From contig JNEM01014636.1 in the NCBI GenBank assembly GCA_000697335.1, positions 1-39,376 on the forward strand: a stretch of DNA of 39,376 nucleotides, given 5' to 3'. The notes beneath the pieces are model-generated. The model was not told where the DNA came from and did no database searches. It saw nothing but the letters and a program-made list of their open reading frames with translations. Positions 1 through 9,283 of this stretch are shown here, piece after piece. Each line of letters starts with the position of its first letter. The stretch's first letter is position 1. The position numbers and the translations under genes are program-made. This DNA comes from Conidiobolus incongruus B7586 (lineage: Eukaryota; Entomophthoromycota; Entomophthoromycetes; Entomophthorales; Conidiobolaceae).

Positions 1-270
1 TTTCTATTTAAAAAAACTAAAAAAACTTATCATATCTAATATATTCTTTATATTATAACTTATGTAATTATAATTCTTTTAAGGATTTAAAAAATTAACT
101 TATAAAAAAGAAAATCTTAATAAAAAAATTATTTGTAAAATATCAAAATTTAGTTTTTAATAAATAAAACTATTTTTTAAGTATTAGATCTTTTTTAAAA
201 ATATGATAAAAAAATTATTAATAATAAAAAAAACTATTAATTTTATATTATGTTATTACTATTACATATT
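1..270 (+). mobile_element. Decayed mariner transposon, 3' part (copy 3), cut by window edge
   Basis: From base 1 this stretch aligns by eye, without large gaps, to the 3' half of the transposase regions of the two fuller copies (2292-3605 and 17257-18564). Read on the plus strand it still gives recognisable mariner segments: YNLCNYNSFKDLK (the region of the third catalytic Asp, SPDLxxxDYxxF in typical mariners) and then FLSIRSFLKIW-like residues near the C-terminus. It contains several in-frame stops and is not functional. Its right side diverges from the other copies after about position 255. No matching terminal repeat is seen, so it is either a related subfamily with a different end or a truncated copy. 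The left half lies outside the window. Confidence 0.75.
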
Positions 271-898
271 ATATACCAAAATGTCTATCTATTTTTAATT
301 ACAAAAAATCCCTATTTTTTCAAATATAGAGTAATAATAATATATTTAATAATTCAATATTATTTATAATTCAGAGTTAATTAATTATTAAATATAAATA
401 TATTAAAATTCAACATAGTTAACACCATTTATCCAACTAGTGATTAGGTTGATATAAATCTGAGCCTTGAAGGACTATTTATTAATAATATATATATCCA
501 TAATAATATAAAATAATTTACTTGACTGTTAACATTCTTAGATAAATCAAAATCCTTGAATTAATCTATTCGCACATTTCCTTTGAATTCTTTATTAAAC
601 ATATCAGATCAAAATTGGGTTAATTATTTAAGTTAATATGTAGAAATAACTGAAACCCTTAATAAAGATCGTATAGTAATTGATTTACATATTATAATAA
701 GTATATTTAGCTAATAGAAAATATATATATATATATATATATCTAAATTACAGGAAATGATATCAAATATAATCCCATAATAAAAATTAATACCTTGAAT
801 TATAAATTTTGTCACTGTCAAAATATGATGAATTATACTAACCCTTTTATTTAATAAAAAATTATTCAATTAAATAATGAAACAATACAATTTTCAAA
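271..898. other. AT-rich spacer with (AT)11 microsatellite
   Basis: No gene is visible. The stretch has a short (AT)n tract at 721-742. It probably holds the right end of the mariner fragment (no clear terminal repeat; a possible end is a TA at about 330) and the promoter of the gene starting at 899. Confidence 0.5.
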
Positions 899-2047
899 AT
901 GATTTTAATTTATATAGTGGTAAATATTATCCTAATATGGTACAATATTATATATAATAAAATCTGCATAGATAAAAAGAGAAAAGAATTAAACGAATTA
1001 AGTGAAAAATTTCTAGAAAATACTGGGTTCGAAATTAATTTTCCATACCTGAATTCTAGACAGATAAAAAAGAAGAGGTTAGATGTATCTATCAACAACT
1101 GGAAACAAGTTAGTTCCAGGGTTGATAGTCTCACCAGGTTTGGTTTAACTCGTTTGGAATCTTATTTACAAATTAACAAAGAAGAAAACGATCCCAATGT
1201 CCTCTACCACTATTTTAATGACTTGAAAACCCCGATTAAATCTGGTGCTGAAGCAATTTCAAACTTAAGTCATCATTTCAGTTCTAAATTCCAATCTTAT
1301 TTGCGACTAAGGCATAGTAATATTCAAAATTATCTCAATTTTGTCAACTCTAAATGTAAAGAATCCAATACACAGGTCTCTGAGGATGTCAATCAATCTA
1401 ATCCAACTTCAGAAGAAGAACTACATACCGAATACTATTCTGAAAACATCTCTGATACTAAGCAAACGTCAGAAGCAGAAATTATTTTGTCTTCTGGAGA
1501 CGAACTCCCTGACCAAATTCAAGCCAAAGAAAATGATTATTACAATACTGATGTCGATGCACGCAATACTTCTTTTGAAACCAATGAGCAATATTTTTCA
1601 TTTGCTACTCCTCAGAGTGATAATACATATCAGAATCAGCCGCCTCAGTTTGACAACTATGACTACGAAGATGATAGGGCGATGCTTGCCCTATCACAGT
1701 TGGTCCAAGGGTATAGTGATGACGATGATAATGAGAATAAAGTAGGCTATGACCAAATTGGAAGACCCATTCTTAGTACAGATGAATTAGGTAGCTGTAA
1801 CGACCAAGATCATAATGATGAGAATAGTGATCCAGATGAACAAAGCGATTACAACTCTCGAGAAACTGGTGAATCACCTTCTCGCTCCAGTGAAGATGTT
1901 ATTGAGCTTAGCAGTGATTCTCCAAATATCTCACATGAAGTTTCAGATGATGATGATAAAGAAGCTGGTGAATTTTTAAACGAAGATGATGGTGACAATA
2001 ATGGAGTTGAAGAACATGATTATACCACTAAAGTGCCTGACTACTGA
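899..2047 (+). CDS. Orphan protein with N-terminal membrane anchor and acidic low-complexity tail
   Basis: A single uninterrupted frame of 382 aa. I do not recognise its family. Residues 1-20 are strongly hydrophobic (Ile/Val/Leu/Tyr-rich) and followed by Lys/Arg, which fits a signal anchor with the rest facing the cytosol or an organelle matrix. Residues about 25-155 are mixed and could fold (several FxxY and basic/hydrophobic stretches). Residues about 160-382 are low-complexity and rich in Asp, Glu, Ser and Asn, with DDDD clusters near 277 and 352, so probably disordered. The ATG is preceded by AAA. An upstream non-coding or coding exon cannot be excluded. The frame looks real because it is long, uses codons for Asp/Glu/Ser evenly, and is richer in GC than the flanks. 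It lies between two mariner copies. Confidence 0.7.
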   Translation: MILIYIVVNIILIWYNIIYNKICIDKKRKELNELSEKFLENTGFEINFPYLNSRQIKKKRLDVSINNWKQVSSRVDSLTRFGLTRLESYLQINKEENDPNVLYHYFNDLKTPIKSGAEAISNLSHHFSSKFQSYLRLRHSNIQNYLNFVNSKCKESNTQVSEDVNQSNPTSEEELHTEYYSENISDTKQTSEAEIILSSGDELPDQIQAKENDYYNTDVDARNTSFETNEQYFSFATPQSDNTYQNQPPQFDNYDYEDDRAMLALSQLVQGYSDDDDNENKVGYDQIGRPILSTDELGSCNDQDHNDENSDPDEQSDYNSRETGESPSRSSEDVIELSSDSPNISHEVSDDDDKEAGEFLNEDDGDNNGVEEHDYTTKVPDY

Positions 2048-2291
2048 TTCAGTTATTTTATTAGATTAAATTAAATTTATTTAATTGCACAAATTTTCTT
2101 TAATAATAAACGCTCAAAATACTATATACCCTTGTCAATCTCAGTTTTTTATTCTATATTGTCCCATTCTTTTAATCACAGTTATACACTTCAAACATGT
2201 AATATATGAAATCTATTTAACCAAATATGATTAAAAATATCAAAATTTATATTGTTTGATGCAAATTTATTTGAGATAATTGAAAATATTA

Positions 2292-3605
2292 GTGTAGAAA
2301 TTAAATAATGGTACAATTTTAAAATTAAAATTAAACAAATAAATTAATAAATAATATATAAAAATTAATGAATAATATAAAATTAATAGCCTCTTTTATT
2401 ATTAATAACTCTTTTCTATACTTTTGGTAAGCTTCTAATACCTAAAAAACAGTTCTTTTTATTAAAGACTGAAATTTGATGTTTTATGAACCAATTTAAT
2501 TTGTTTGCAGGAATTTTTTTTCTTGTAAGCTATTTTTTTAATTGTCTAAAACAATTATAATTACATAAATTATAATCAGGTGAATATACTAGATGTGGTA
2601 ACTCCCTCTAATTTTTTTTATATAAAAAATCTTTTACAGCTTTAACTTTATGTATTTTACAATTATCATGCAAAATAATAGGTGTCTTTAATTTATATTA
2701 AAAACACTATTTAAAAATTGTTTTATTTAAAAAAGTAATATATAACTTACTATTAATTGATTTTCCTTGAGGTATTAAATAAGAAAACTATATACCATTA
2801 TAATCTATTATAATAATTAACATTTGTTTATATTTAAAGTATTTATTCATTGGAATTTGTAAAGGGGATTAATTTAGCTTAACCTAACATTTTGTTTTAT
2901 TTTTAAATAAAAGATTATATAAAGGAATCTAAAATTCATTAATTATAAGTATTCACTGTAAAAACCTTTGTTTTTAGTTATACCTTAATAAATTTAGTTT
3001 AGCTATAGCTACTCTAGTTTTCTTATAGGTTTCTATTAAATTATAAGGTATCTATTTTACATTTTTATTAATTAATCTAAGTTTAAACTTAAGTAAATAT
3101 AACATGCTTGTATAATTAATATTAAATTGCTTTGATAGTTCTTTAACAAAAATAAAAAGGTATTTCTTAATATATTTTTTTACTCTATTAGTAAATAAAA
3201 AAGTAACAGTAGAAATTAGTCTTTTAGATTTTGGTAAATTTTGAATAATGTCCCTTCTAGCTTTAAAATCACAAATCTAGCAATATATGGTAGTTTTAGA
3301 TAAAACACCATCTTTATAAGTTGTTTACAAGTTTTGGATGATTTTAAAGGGTTTATAGTTAAGTTTTAAAGATACAAAAATAAAAGCCTTTTGATAATTA
3401 TAATCTAGTTTAAACATAATTAAATTTAAGTATAAATTTTAAAATCAAAATTTTTTAATAAAAAAAATAATTAAAATTGAATATATATATATAGTTTGAA
3501 AATATTTATTTTCCTATATATTTTATATATATATAATCTTTCAAAATGTATAATATGTTTGAAAGATCAGAAATTAAAAAATTTGCCATTTCTTAATTTC
3601 CATAC
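2292..3605 (-). mobile_element. Mariner-family DNA transposon, full-length but inactive (copy 1)
   Basis: 1314 bp between TA dinucleotides (2290-2291 and 3606-3607), the target-site duplication of Tc1/mariner elements. The ends form imperfect terminal inverted repeats of about 29 bp: GTGTAGAAATTAAATAATGG at the left and, in reverse complement, GTATGGAAATTAAGAAATGG at the right. The minus strand encodes a mariner transposase from an ATG at 3417 to about 2400. Readable parts include the N-terminal helix-turn-helix region (SKTTIY, DFKARRDIIQNLPKS), QMLIIIIDYNGI, LIPQGKSINSKLY, ILHDNCKIH (second catalytic Asp), a YSPDYNLCNYNCF segment in which the third catalytic Asp is Asn, and the C-terminal LGIRSLPKV. 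The first Asp (GDE) also reads as Asn (INE). About 14 in-frame stops interrupt it. Next to the transposase-start end lies an 11-bp hairpin (3535-3545 with 3558-3568), also present in copy 2. Confidence 0.9.
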
Positions 3606-4400
3606 TAATAATAATGGAAATAATTTAAAAGAGTTATTACAAGGAATACTTTTGATTTATACTGTAAATGCATTCATATTATGATATTAAAACATTACAA
3701 TATTGTTTTTTAATAATAATATATAAATGCAGCTAGATAAAACTATTAATCATATAATTAAAAATAAAATTTAAATTAAATTGTATTGATAATTAAATTA
3801 GAAATAATAGATTTTTATGTTAGTTCAATATTAAGTATTTTTAGTAAATATCAAATCATAATTGAATACTGCTTTGATCATAATATGTTCAAATGGTATA
3901 ACTAGTGTGTTTACCATGAAACCAGAATTATTATAAAGTGAATTCTTACTTTTCTCCTTAATAAATTTCATATATCAAGTGAATTAAAAATAAAAATTCA
4001 AGATGACTGGTAATTTGGTTTTATATTTTAATATTTATTAGGTTACAGATTCCTTAAATAAGAATAATTTATCTTAATATTTATAATGATAATAGAAATA
4101 ATGAAGCTAACATTTTTTCACAAATACACCAATCAATAAGTGTTATCATTATTCAATACAACATTTAAAATTTCAAACAGAATATTATATATTATTACAC
4201 TGTATATATCCAGAGGTACTTTTATCATTCATCAGACATTAATTAAATGTGAAAATTAAAAATCAAGTCCCACAAAATTTTTTAAAATTAACAATGAATA
4301 ATTACAATTAAGTCCTAAATTTGATGTCATTTTATGTAATTACACTAGTCACAAACTTCATTCTGTATTTACTAATAATTAAATATTATATCAATTTACA
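3606..4400. other. AT-rich intergenic spacer
   Basis: About 0.8 kb between the transposon and the next gene. I see no gene, tRNA or repeat family in it. A 62-residue open frame that runs out of the transposon end into this spacer (3496-3684) is judged accidental. Confidence 0.5.
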
Positions 4401-6328
4401 ATGTCTCAATTTTCTGACACCAATTTAGACCCAGGAACTTCATCCAGTCATCATTCTAATTATACATTAAGTCAGCAAATACTCCCGCAATTTCAGTACG
4501 CATTTGATTTACTCGACAAATTCTTTAAAGCTTTTTTTCAGCAATTCCCTCCAAATTTATTATATTCAGGAAATATTGGAATGAATTTTTCTTATGAATT
4601 TACTCGCGAACTTGGTTTAAAAATGAAAAATTATATAGTTGAAATTTCAGGAAATGAATATTATAGCAATAATTTGCCTATGTTTCAAAAGGCATTAGAA
4701 GAAAACTTTTTTAACTGGCTGTATAAAATCTCAATCACATCACCAAATGACGTTATTTCATTTCCAATTGACTTATTCTATTTTAACCATTGGTGTCAAG
4801 GGAATCCTATCATTGGTATTTATTCAGAATTATTCCCTATAATTTGTTCAGATGGTGTCAATCAAGAACATGTGGAAAATACTATTTTAACTCACAGAAA
4901 GAATCATTTGATGCCATTATTATTACCAAAAGTATTAGTTTTGAAAATGGAAGACTTCAAGTAAGTTTTTTATTTTATGTTTGATTCATTTCTGATTCTA
5001 GCTAGCTTTGTATAGTCCTAATCAATCGAGCTGGGCCACAACGATCGATTTATCCAATACTTTCAAATCCCCTGAATTTGATGAAAGATATTATGAAACA
5101 ATCAAAGAGCTTGTAGAAGCTGAATTTGATGCTAATTCGATCCAGAATCACGTGAAAGATCATTTATCAAACAGCTTTCAATACTTGCAACATACCTATC
5201 AAACCGAAATCCCAAACTCTAGAGAATTGGAATCACTTCGAGTGATATTCAATGAATCATATAATCGTATAAGTCTCATTGAATATGTGAAACAATATCT
5301 AGATCGTTGTGACCATTTATCTAAACCAATACCATCAGCTAAGCTTAACAAAGGGAGTGACTTGAGATTTCAATATCAACTATATGGATTCATTATGAAA
5401 TCATTGAATGAAGAGACGGAAAATTACTTCAGTGTACTAAAAGATCCAAATGAACTTTGGTTTTGTGCTGAACTTCAGATATCTAACTTAAGTTGGGAAG
5501 AGGTTATGATTAAGTTATTTAACTTTGGTCAAAATAGGAGTCGAGAAAGTTTATTTCACCCAGTTTTTGCCTTTTACACAGATGGAATGACAACGAGTAA
5601 GTGAAAGATATGTATTCAAATTTATATTGAAATTTAGATTTTAAGTGTACAGTATTTTTCTTGTTTTTGATATTTTGCAATTTAAGATACTTCTTATCAT
5701 TTGATTCGAATAAAGATTTTTTTTCTAAGTTCGCAAATACAACTATTATCACTCTGAGTCGTATTATACCCTCCACCATTATTCATAATCCGGCACCATT
5801 TAAAATATTTCTCTCTATTTTGAGGTTTATATGTGGCGATGATTTTAGATTTTATTTCAATATTTTATTGAATCAGCACAGTCAAACAACCCCTGATGTT
5901 ATAAACTTTATGTTTAAATCATCAAATATCTGAATTAAGTAATTTCATTAACTTGTATCTATATAGATGAAATTAATGCTTCCAAATGGAATACTTATAC
6001 TTTAATTAGTCGAATCACTGAAGAGCAAGTGGGCGAATACATTTCGAATTATTCATCTCCTGCGCCACATCACCTAGATGTAATACAGCATCAATCGGAT
6101 TTTATTGAAGACAACATAGATGGCATATGTTCACATTGTCAGGAGCCAGAATCTAACGAATCCAATTCACCTCTTATTCCTTGTGAAAAATGCGGAACCA
6201 AATTTCATGAAACTTGCTTAGGACATCAATTAAATCACAAAAATAGCTCGCCAAACACCAATTGCTTGATGAAATTATGTAGCAGTTGTAGTGAGGTGGA
6301 AAATGAAGTTAAAAGGATGAAGATTTAA
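4401..6328 (+). CDS. Multi-exon protein ending in a PHD-type zinc finger
   Basis: Probable nuclear, chromatin-associated protein; only the C-terminal PHD finger is recognised. Exon 1 is 4401-4960 (ATG start, 186 codons plus 2 nt). Intron 1 is 4961-5015 (GTAAGT...TATAG), exon 2 5016-5596, intron 2 5597-5637 (41 nt, GTAAGT...TTTAG). Exon 3 starts at 5638, and its frame stays open to a stop at 5931. Exon 4 most likely starts at 5967 after CTATATAG and runs to the stop at 6328. The exon 3 donor is unresolved: phase-compatible GT sites lie at 5761, 5833 and 5881, none with a strong consensus. Exon 4 carries a C4HC3 arrangement: CSHC, then CEKC-GTKFHETC, then CSSC, the spacing of a PHD finger, which usually reads histone H3 tails. 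The N-terminal ~380 residues are helical-looking and not recognised. PHD fingers are not diagnostic of one complex, so no gene name is given. Confidence 0.7.
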
Positions 6329-6602
6329 ATTTTAATAACTAAATTATTTGACAATTTGATTTTTAAATGAGTCACCTACTTCTATACCTATCAAATAATT
6401 ATTATGTAGAATATATATCCTAGTTTATTATTTTGAAAATAATACCAGATATTGGAAATTGGTATGATATTAAAATATTCTATAAATGAAATCCTGCTAT
6501 ACCTTTGGCGATGTTACCAAATTTGGAATAATTGGTTTTTGAAATTAAAGAAAGTAGTGAATAAAAAAGAGAAAAAAGATAAAAAATAAATATATAAAAT
6601 TG

Positions 6603-6675
6603 CGCCCAATGTGGGGCTCGAACCCACGACCCTCAGATTAAAAGTCTGATGCTCTACCGACTGAGCTAACCGGGC
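6603..6675 (-). tRNA. tRNA-Lys (anticodon UUU)
   Basis: On the minus strand a 73-nt intronless cloverleaf can be folded: acceptor stem GCCCGGT paired with ATTGGGC (with two G-U pairs), D arm with the box A motif TAGCTCAGTCGG, anticodon stem TCAGA/TCTGA around loop CTTTTAA (anticodon TTT, reading Lys AAA/AAG), and T arm with box B GGTTCGAGCCC. The discriminator base is G. Downstream on the minus strand lie T-rich runs (complement of the A-runs at about 6566-6590) that would terminate RNA polymerase III. The gene is head to head with the CDS at 6777, about 100 bp away. Confidence 0.97.
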
Positions 6676-6776
6676 TTGCCCTATTAAATTATTTTAAATT
6701 CAAACCTAAATTTCTTGTGATTTATATTTAATTAAATAATTTTTAATCATTTTCATCTCTCTATAAAATAGATCAA

Positions 6777-7252
6777 ATGATAGCATTACAAAGATTATAT
6801 ATCAGTTCAAATAGAAATTTATTAAATTCTAAATTTATTTTTAATAATCTTAGATCCTATTCTTCTAAACTAAATGAATCTATTCCGAAACTTAACAAAT
6901 CTTCACCCATGCGTTCCTTATACTTCAAATCTGTTTTTCTTTGGATTATATTTGGATCAGTATCCCTTCAGCTACAATGGGTCAAAATGGAAGTCAATCA
7001 ATTAGAAGAAAAATTTAAAGTTGAAAGTTTACTATTAAAAGATCAAATTGAAGGAATTATCAAAACTCCCGAAGAACCAAATTCTGAACAGGAAGCTGAT
7101 TTAGGTAAGAATCTTAAATATCAAGTTTAAACTATACCTTATTTATTATATTAATTTTAGATGAAATAAGAAGAGCATCAAGAGCTAAATTTTCAACTTC
7201 ATTAAGTAATAATGATAAATCTGGTAAAGGACCTGGAAAAGTTTTGATTTAA
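6777..7252 (+). CDS. Small mitochondrial inner-membrane protein with coiled coil (INA17-like architecture)
   Basis: Two exons: 6777-7104 and 7161-7252, joined across a 56-nt intron (GTAAGA...TTTTAG), giving 139 aa. Residues 1-32 are rich in Arg, Ser, Leu and Asn without acidic residues and end in RSYSSK, a typical mitochondrial presequence. One transmembrane segment (about residues 52-68, VFLWIIFGSVSLQLQW) is followed directly by an amphipathic coiled-coil-like helix (VKMEVNQLEEKFKVESLLLK). The tail is basic. The order presequence, single TM, coiled coil resembles fungal Ina17 (assembly factor for the peripheral stalk of F1Fo-ATP synthase), but small mitochondrial proteins of this build are common, so the family call is tentative. 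The start codon lies about 100 bp from the tRNA-Lys gene on the other strand, so the two share a very short promoter region. Confidence 0.75.
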
Positions 7253-8298
7253 ACATTACATAAGTAATAATACAAAAACTTCATATATAATCCAGCAATA
7301 TTCATATTATAGCATTACTATTTATCACTCTTATGGCTAAGTATTTTAATTCTTATTTATATAAATCGTATTATTTGAAATAACTGCTCAAATTTGTTAT
7401 TAGTTCCAGGGACTGTGTAATAATCGAATTTACTTTAATACACTACTTGAATAGCTGAGATCACCAATTTAGATATTGCTTTGCATTTAATATATCAAAA
7501 ATTCATAAAACTAAGATAAATTCAACCTAATTTATAGTTTTATTGAATTATTTAATCAAAGAATTAGAGCTACATAACTAGATAAGATTATATATCATGT
7601 ACTGGTTTATCGCTAATTTTTCAGTACTCATTATTTTGATAAGAATTGACTATTATATTATCGGTTAATATAAGACAAATTATTGATTTTTAAAAAATTT
7701 TCAGTAATATCTATATACCAAAGATTCAGATATTTATCAGTTTTTTAATTTAAAATAAATATAATACGATATGATAGGATACTGTTATTATATTTAAAAA
7801 TAAAATAATTTATTATAACATCAATATTTAAATATTTAGATATATTATAATCACCATAACAAAAGATAAATGTTTTAAATTAAGCTGTGGTAAACAATAG
7901 AATTTTTTTATATATTAATTATGTGATTATTTAAAAAATTGTAGTGTAAAATACATTATTAATTGGTTTATTGAACAAATTATATATTGGTATATTATAT
8001 AGTGTACATAAAAATAAACTTAATAAAATAAATTTTATTTGATTCAATCAAAGGTTATGTAAAAATGTGGAAGCGCGTAATAAGTAATTATTGGTTGGAG
8101 CAAATCAATTGAAACTACGCCCAAGCCATAAATTATAGTAATCCAAAATAATATTGTAATACTCTACATTTTTAATAATTTTAGAATATAAAGAAAACTT
8201 CAATAATTTCAAAAGAAAATGCTAATATCAATAATCAAAATTAGTTGAGTTACTAAATATTATTTCAATGGCTAATTTTGATCCATATAATTTAGATA
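7253..8298. other. AT-rich intergenic spacer between convergent genes
   Basis: About 1 kb between the 3' ends of the mitochondrial protein gene and the RING ligase gene. No gene is seen. A short island around 8063-8130 is richer in GC than its surroundings (ATGTGGAAGCGCG, then ACTACGCCCAAGCC), but I could not assign it to any known RNA or exon. Confidence 0.5.
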
Positions 8299-9283
8299 TT
8301 ATAATAGTAGGATACACGTTAAAATCAGTAGTCCTATCATGAAAAATAGTCGATTAAGGAAGGCTTGTTGAGCTGTGCCGGCTATAAATGTAGAAAATCG
8401 ATGGTTAGCTGATATGAATTGACTGAAAAGTATAATACAATTTACCCCTATTGTCGTTATCCGGATTATTGATAGTGAAACTAAATAATGCAGGGATCAA
8501 GCCAAAACCGAGATGAAATTGGAAAACATTATTATTGTTTTGATTATTGAAAGGGTTATTAAAGAAGAAATTAGCAGGATCGAAAGGATTGGTCGGTTGA
8601 GGAGCTGGTCTTTGCGCTTGAGGTCTCTGGGGAATATCTTCAGTTAATCTAGGATCTTTTGCTTCCTTTCCTCTTCCATAAATAGGTATTACTTGCTCTT
8701 TAGAACAACCTGCTTTACAAACTGGACATAGTGAAGCTCGTCTATGGGATTGTAGCCATCTATGTAAACAACTCCAACTAACAATATTTAGAAATTTATC
8801 AATAATAAATTATTCAATACTTACCAGAATAAATGACCACATAATGTAACAACTGGTCCAGAAGCAGTATCAAAACTAAATTAATCTTTTAGTGCTTTGA
8901 TTTCAAAATAAAATAATAAGTACATACCAAATATTACAAGTAAATTCAGCTTGATTTGAATCCTCAGGTATACTATTATCAGTGCTAGAAGAAGTAGATG
9001 CGCTAGACTTGACTTCAGATGTGCTTGGTTGGGCTGACTCCTTCCGAGAATTTGAAATAGGGGTAGATTTTGGTAATTGATTTAAATTCATTTTCTCAAC
9101 CATAGGAGCTCTTCGTCTTAATTCACTAGAATTTAAGCTATATCCAAAAGTAGGTCTTGGAGGAAAAGCGGTTTGCTCGAAAGATGAATCGGATTGGTCG
9201 GTTGTATCTTGGTCGATTACATCTTCAACAACTCCTTCGCGAATTGAATTATCCTGAATTCCAAAATCATTATCATCCATCAT
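8299..9283 (-). CDS. RNF5/RNF185-type (RMA1) membrane-anchored RING E3 ubiquitin ligase
   Basis: Four exons on minus: 8928-9283, 8825-8875, 8446-8777 and 8299-8408, all with GT-AG borders and matching phases, giving 282 aa. Residues 1-112 are acidic/Ser-rich and probably disordered. The C3HC4 RING is complete: C116, C119, C131, H133, C136, C139, C153 and C156, in the family pattern FTCNIC...LCGHLFCWSCLHRWL...CPVCKAG. It is followed by VIPIYGRGKEAKDPR, the hallmark of the RNF5/RNF185/RMA1 family, and by a Phe/Asn-rich segment (FQFHLGFGLIPALFSF). The last exon supplies a C-terminal hydrophobic anchor (FFMIGLLILTCILLL). Members act at the ER and mitochondrial surface in protein quality control, using an E2 enzyme. 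The last intron is only 37 nt (8409-8445); if it were retained the protein would stop before the anchor. Either of two adjacent ATGs (9283, 9280) could be the start. Confidence 0.95.

Noticed and set aside
3496-3684. 62-codon open frame on plus
   Set aside because: It lies across the right end of mariner copy 1, including its hairpin and terminal repeat, on the strand opposite to the transposase. Chance frame.
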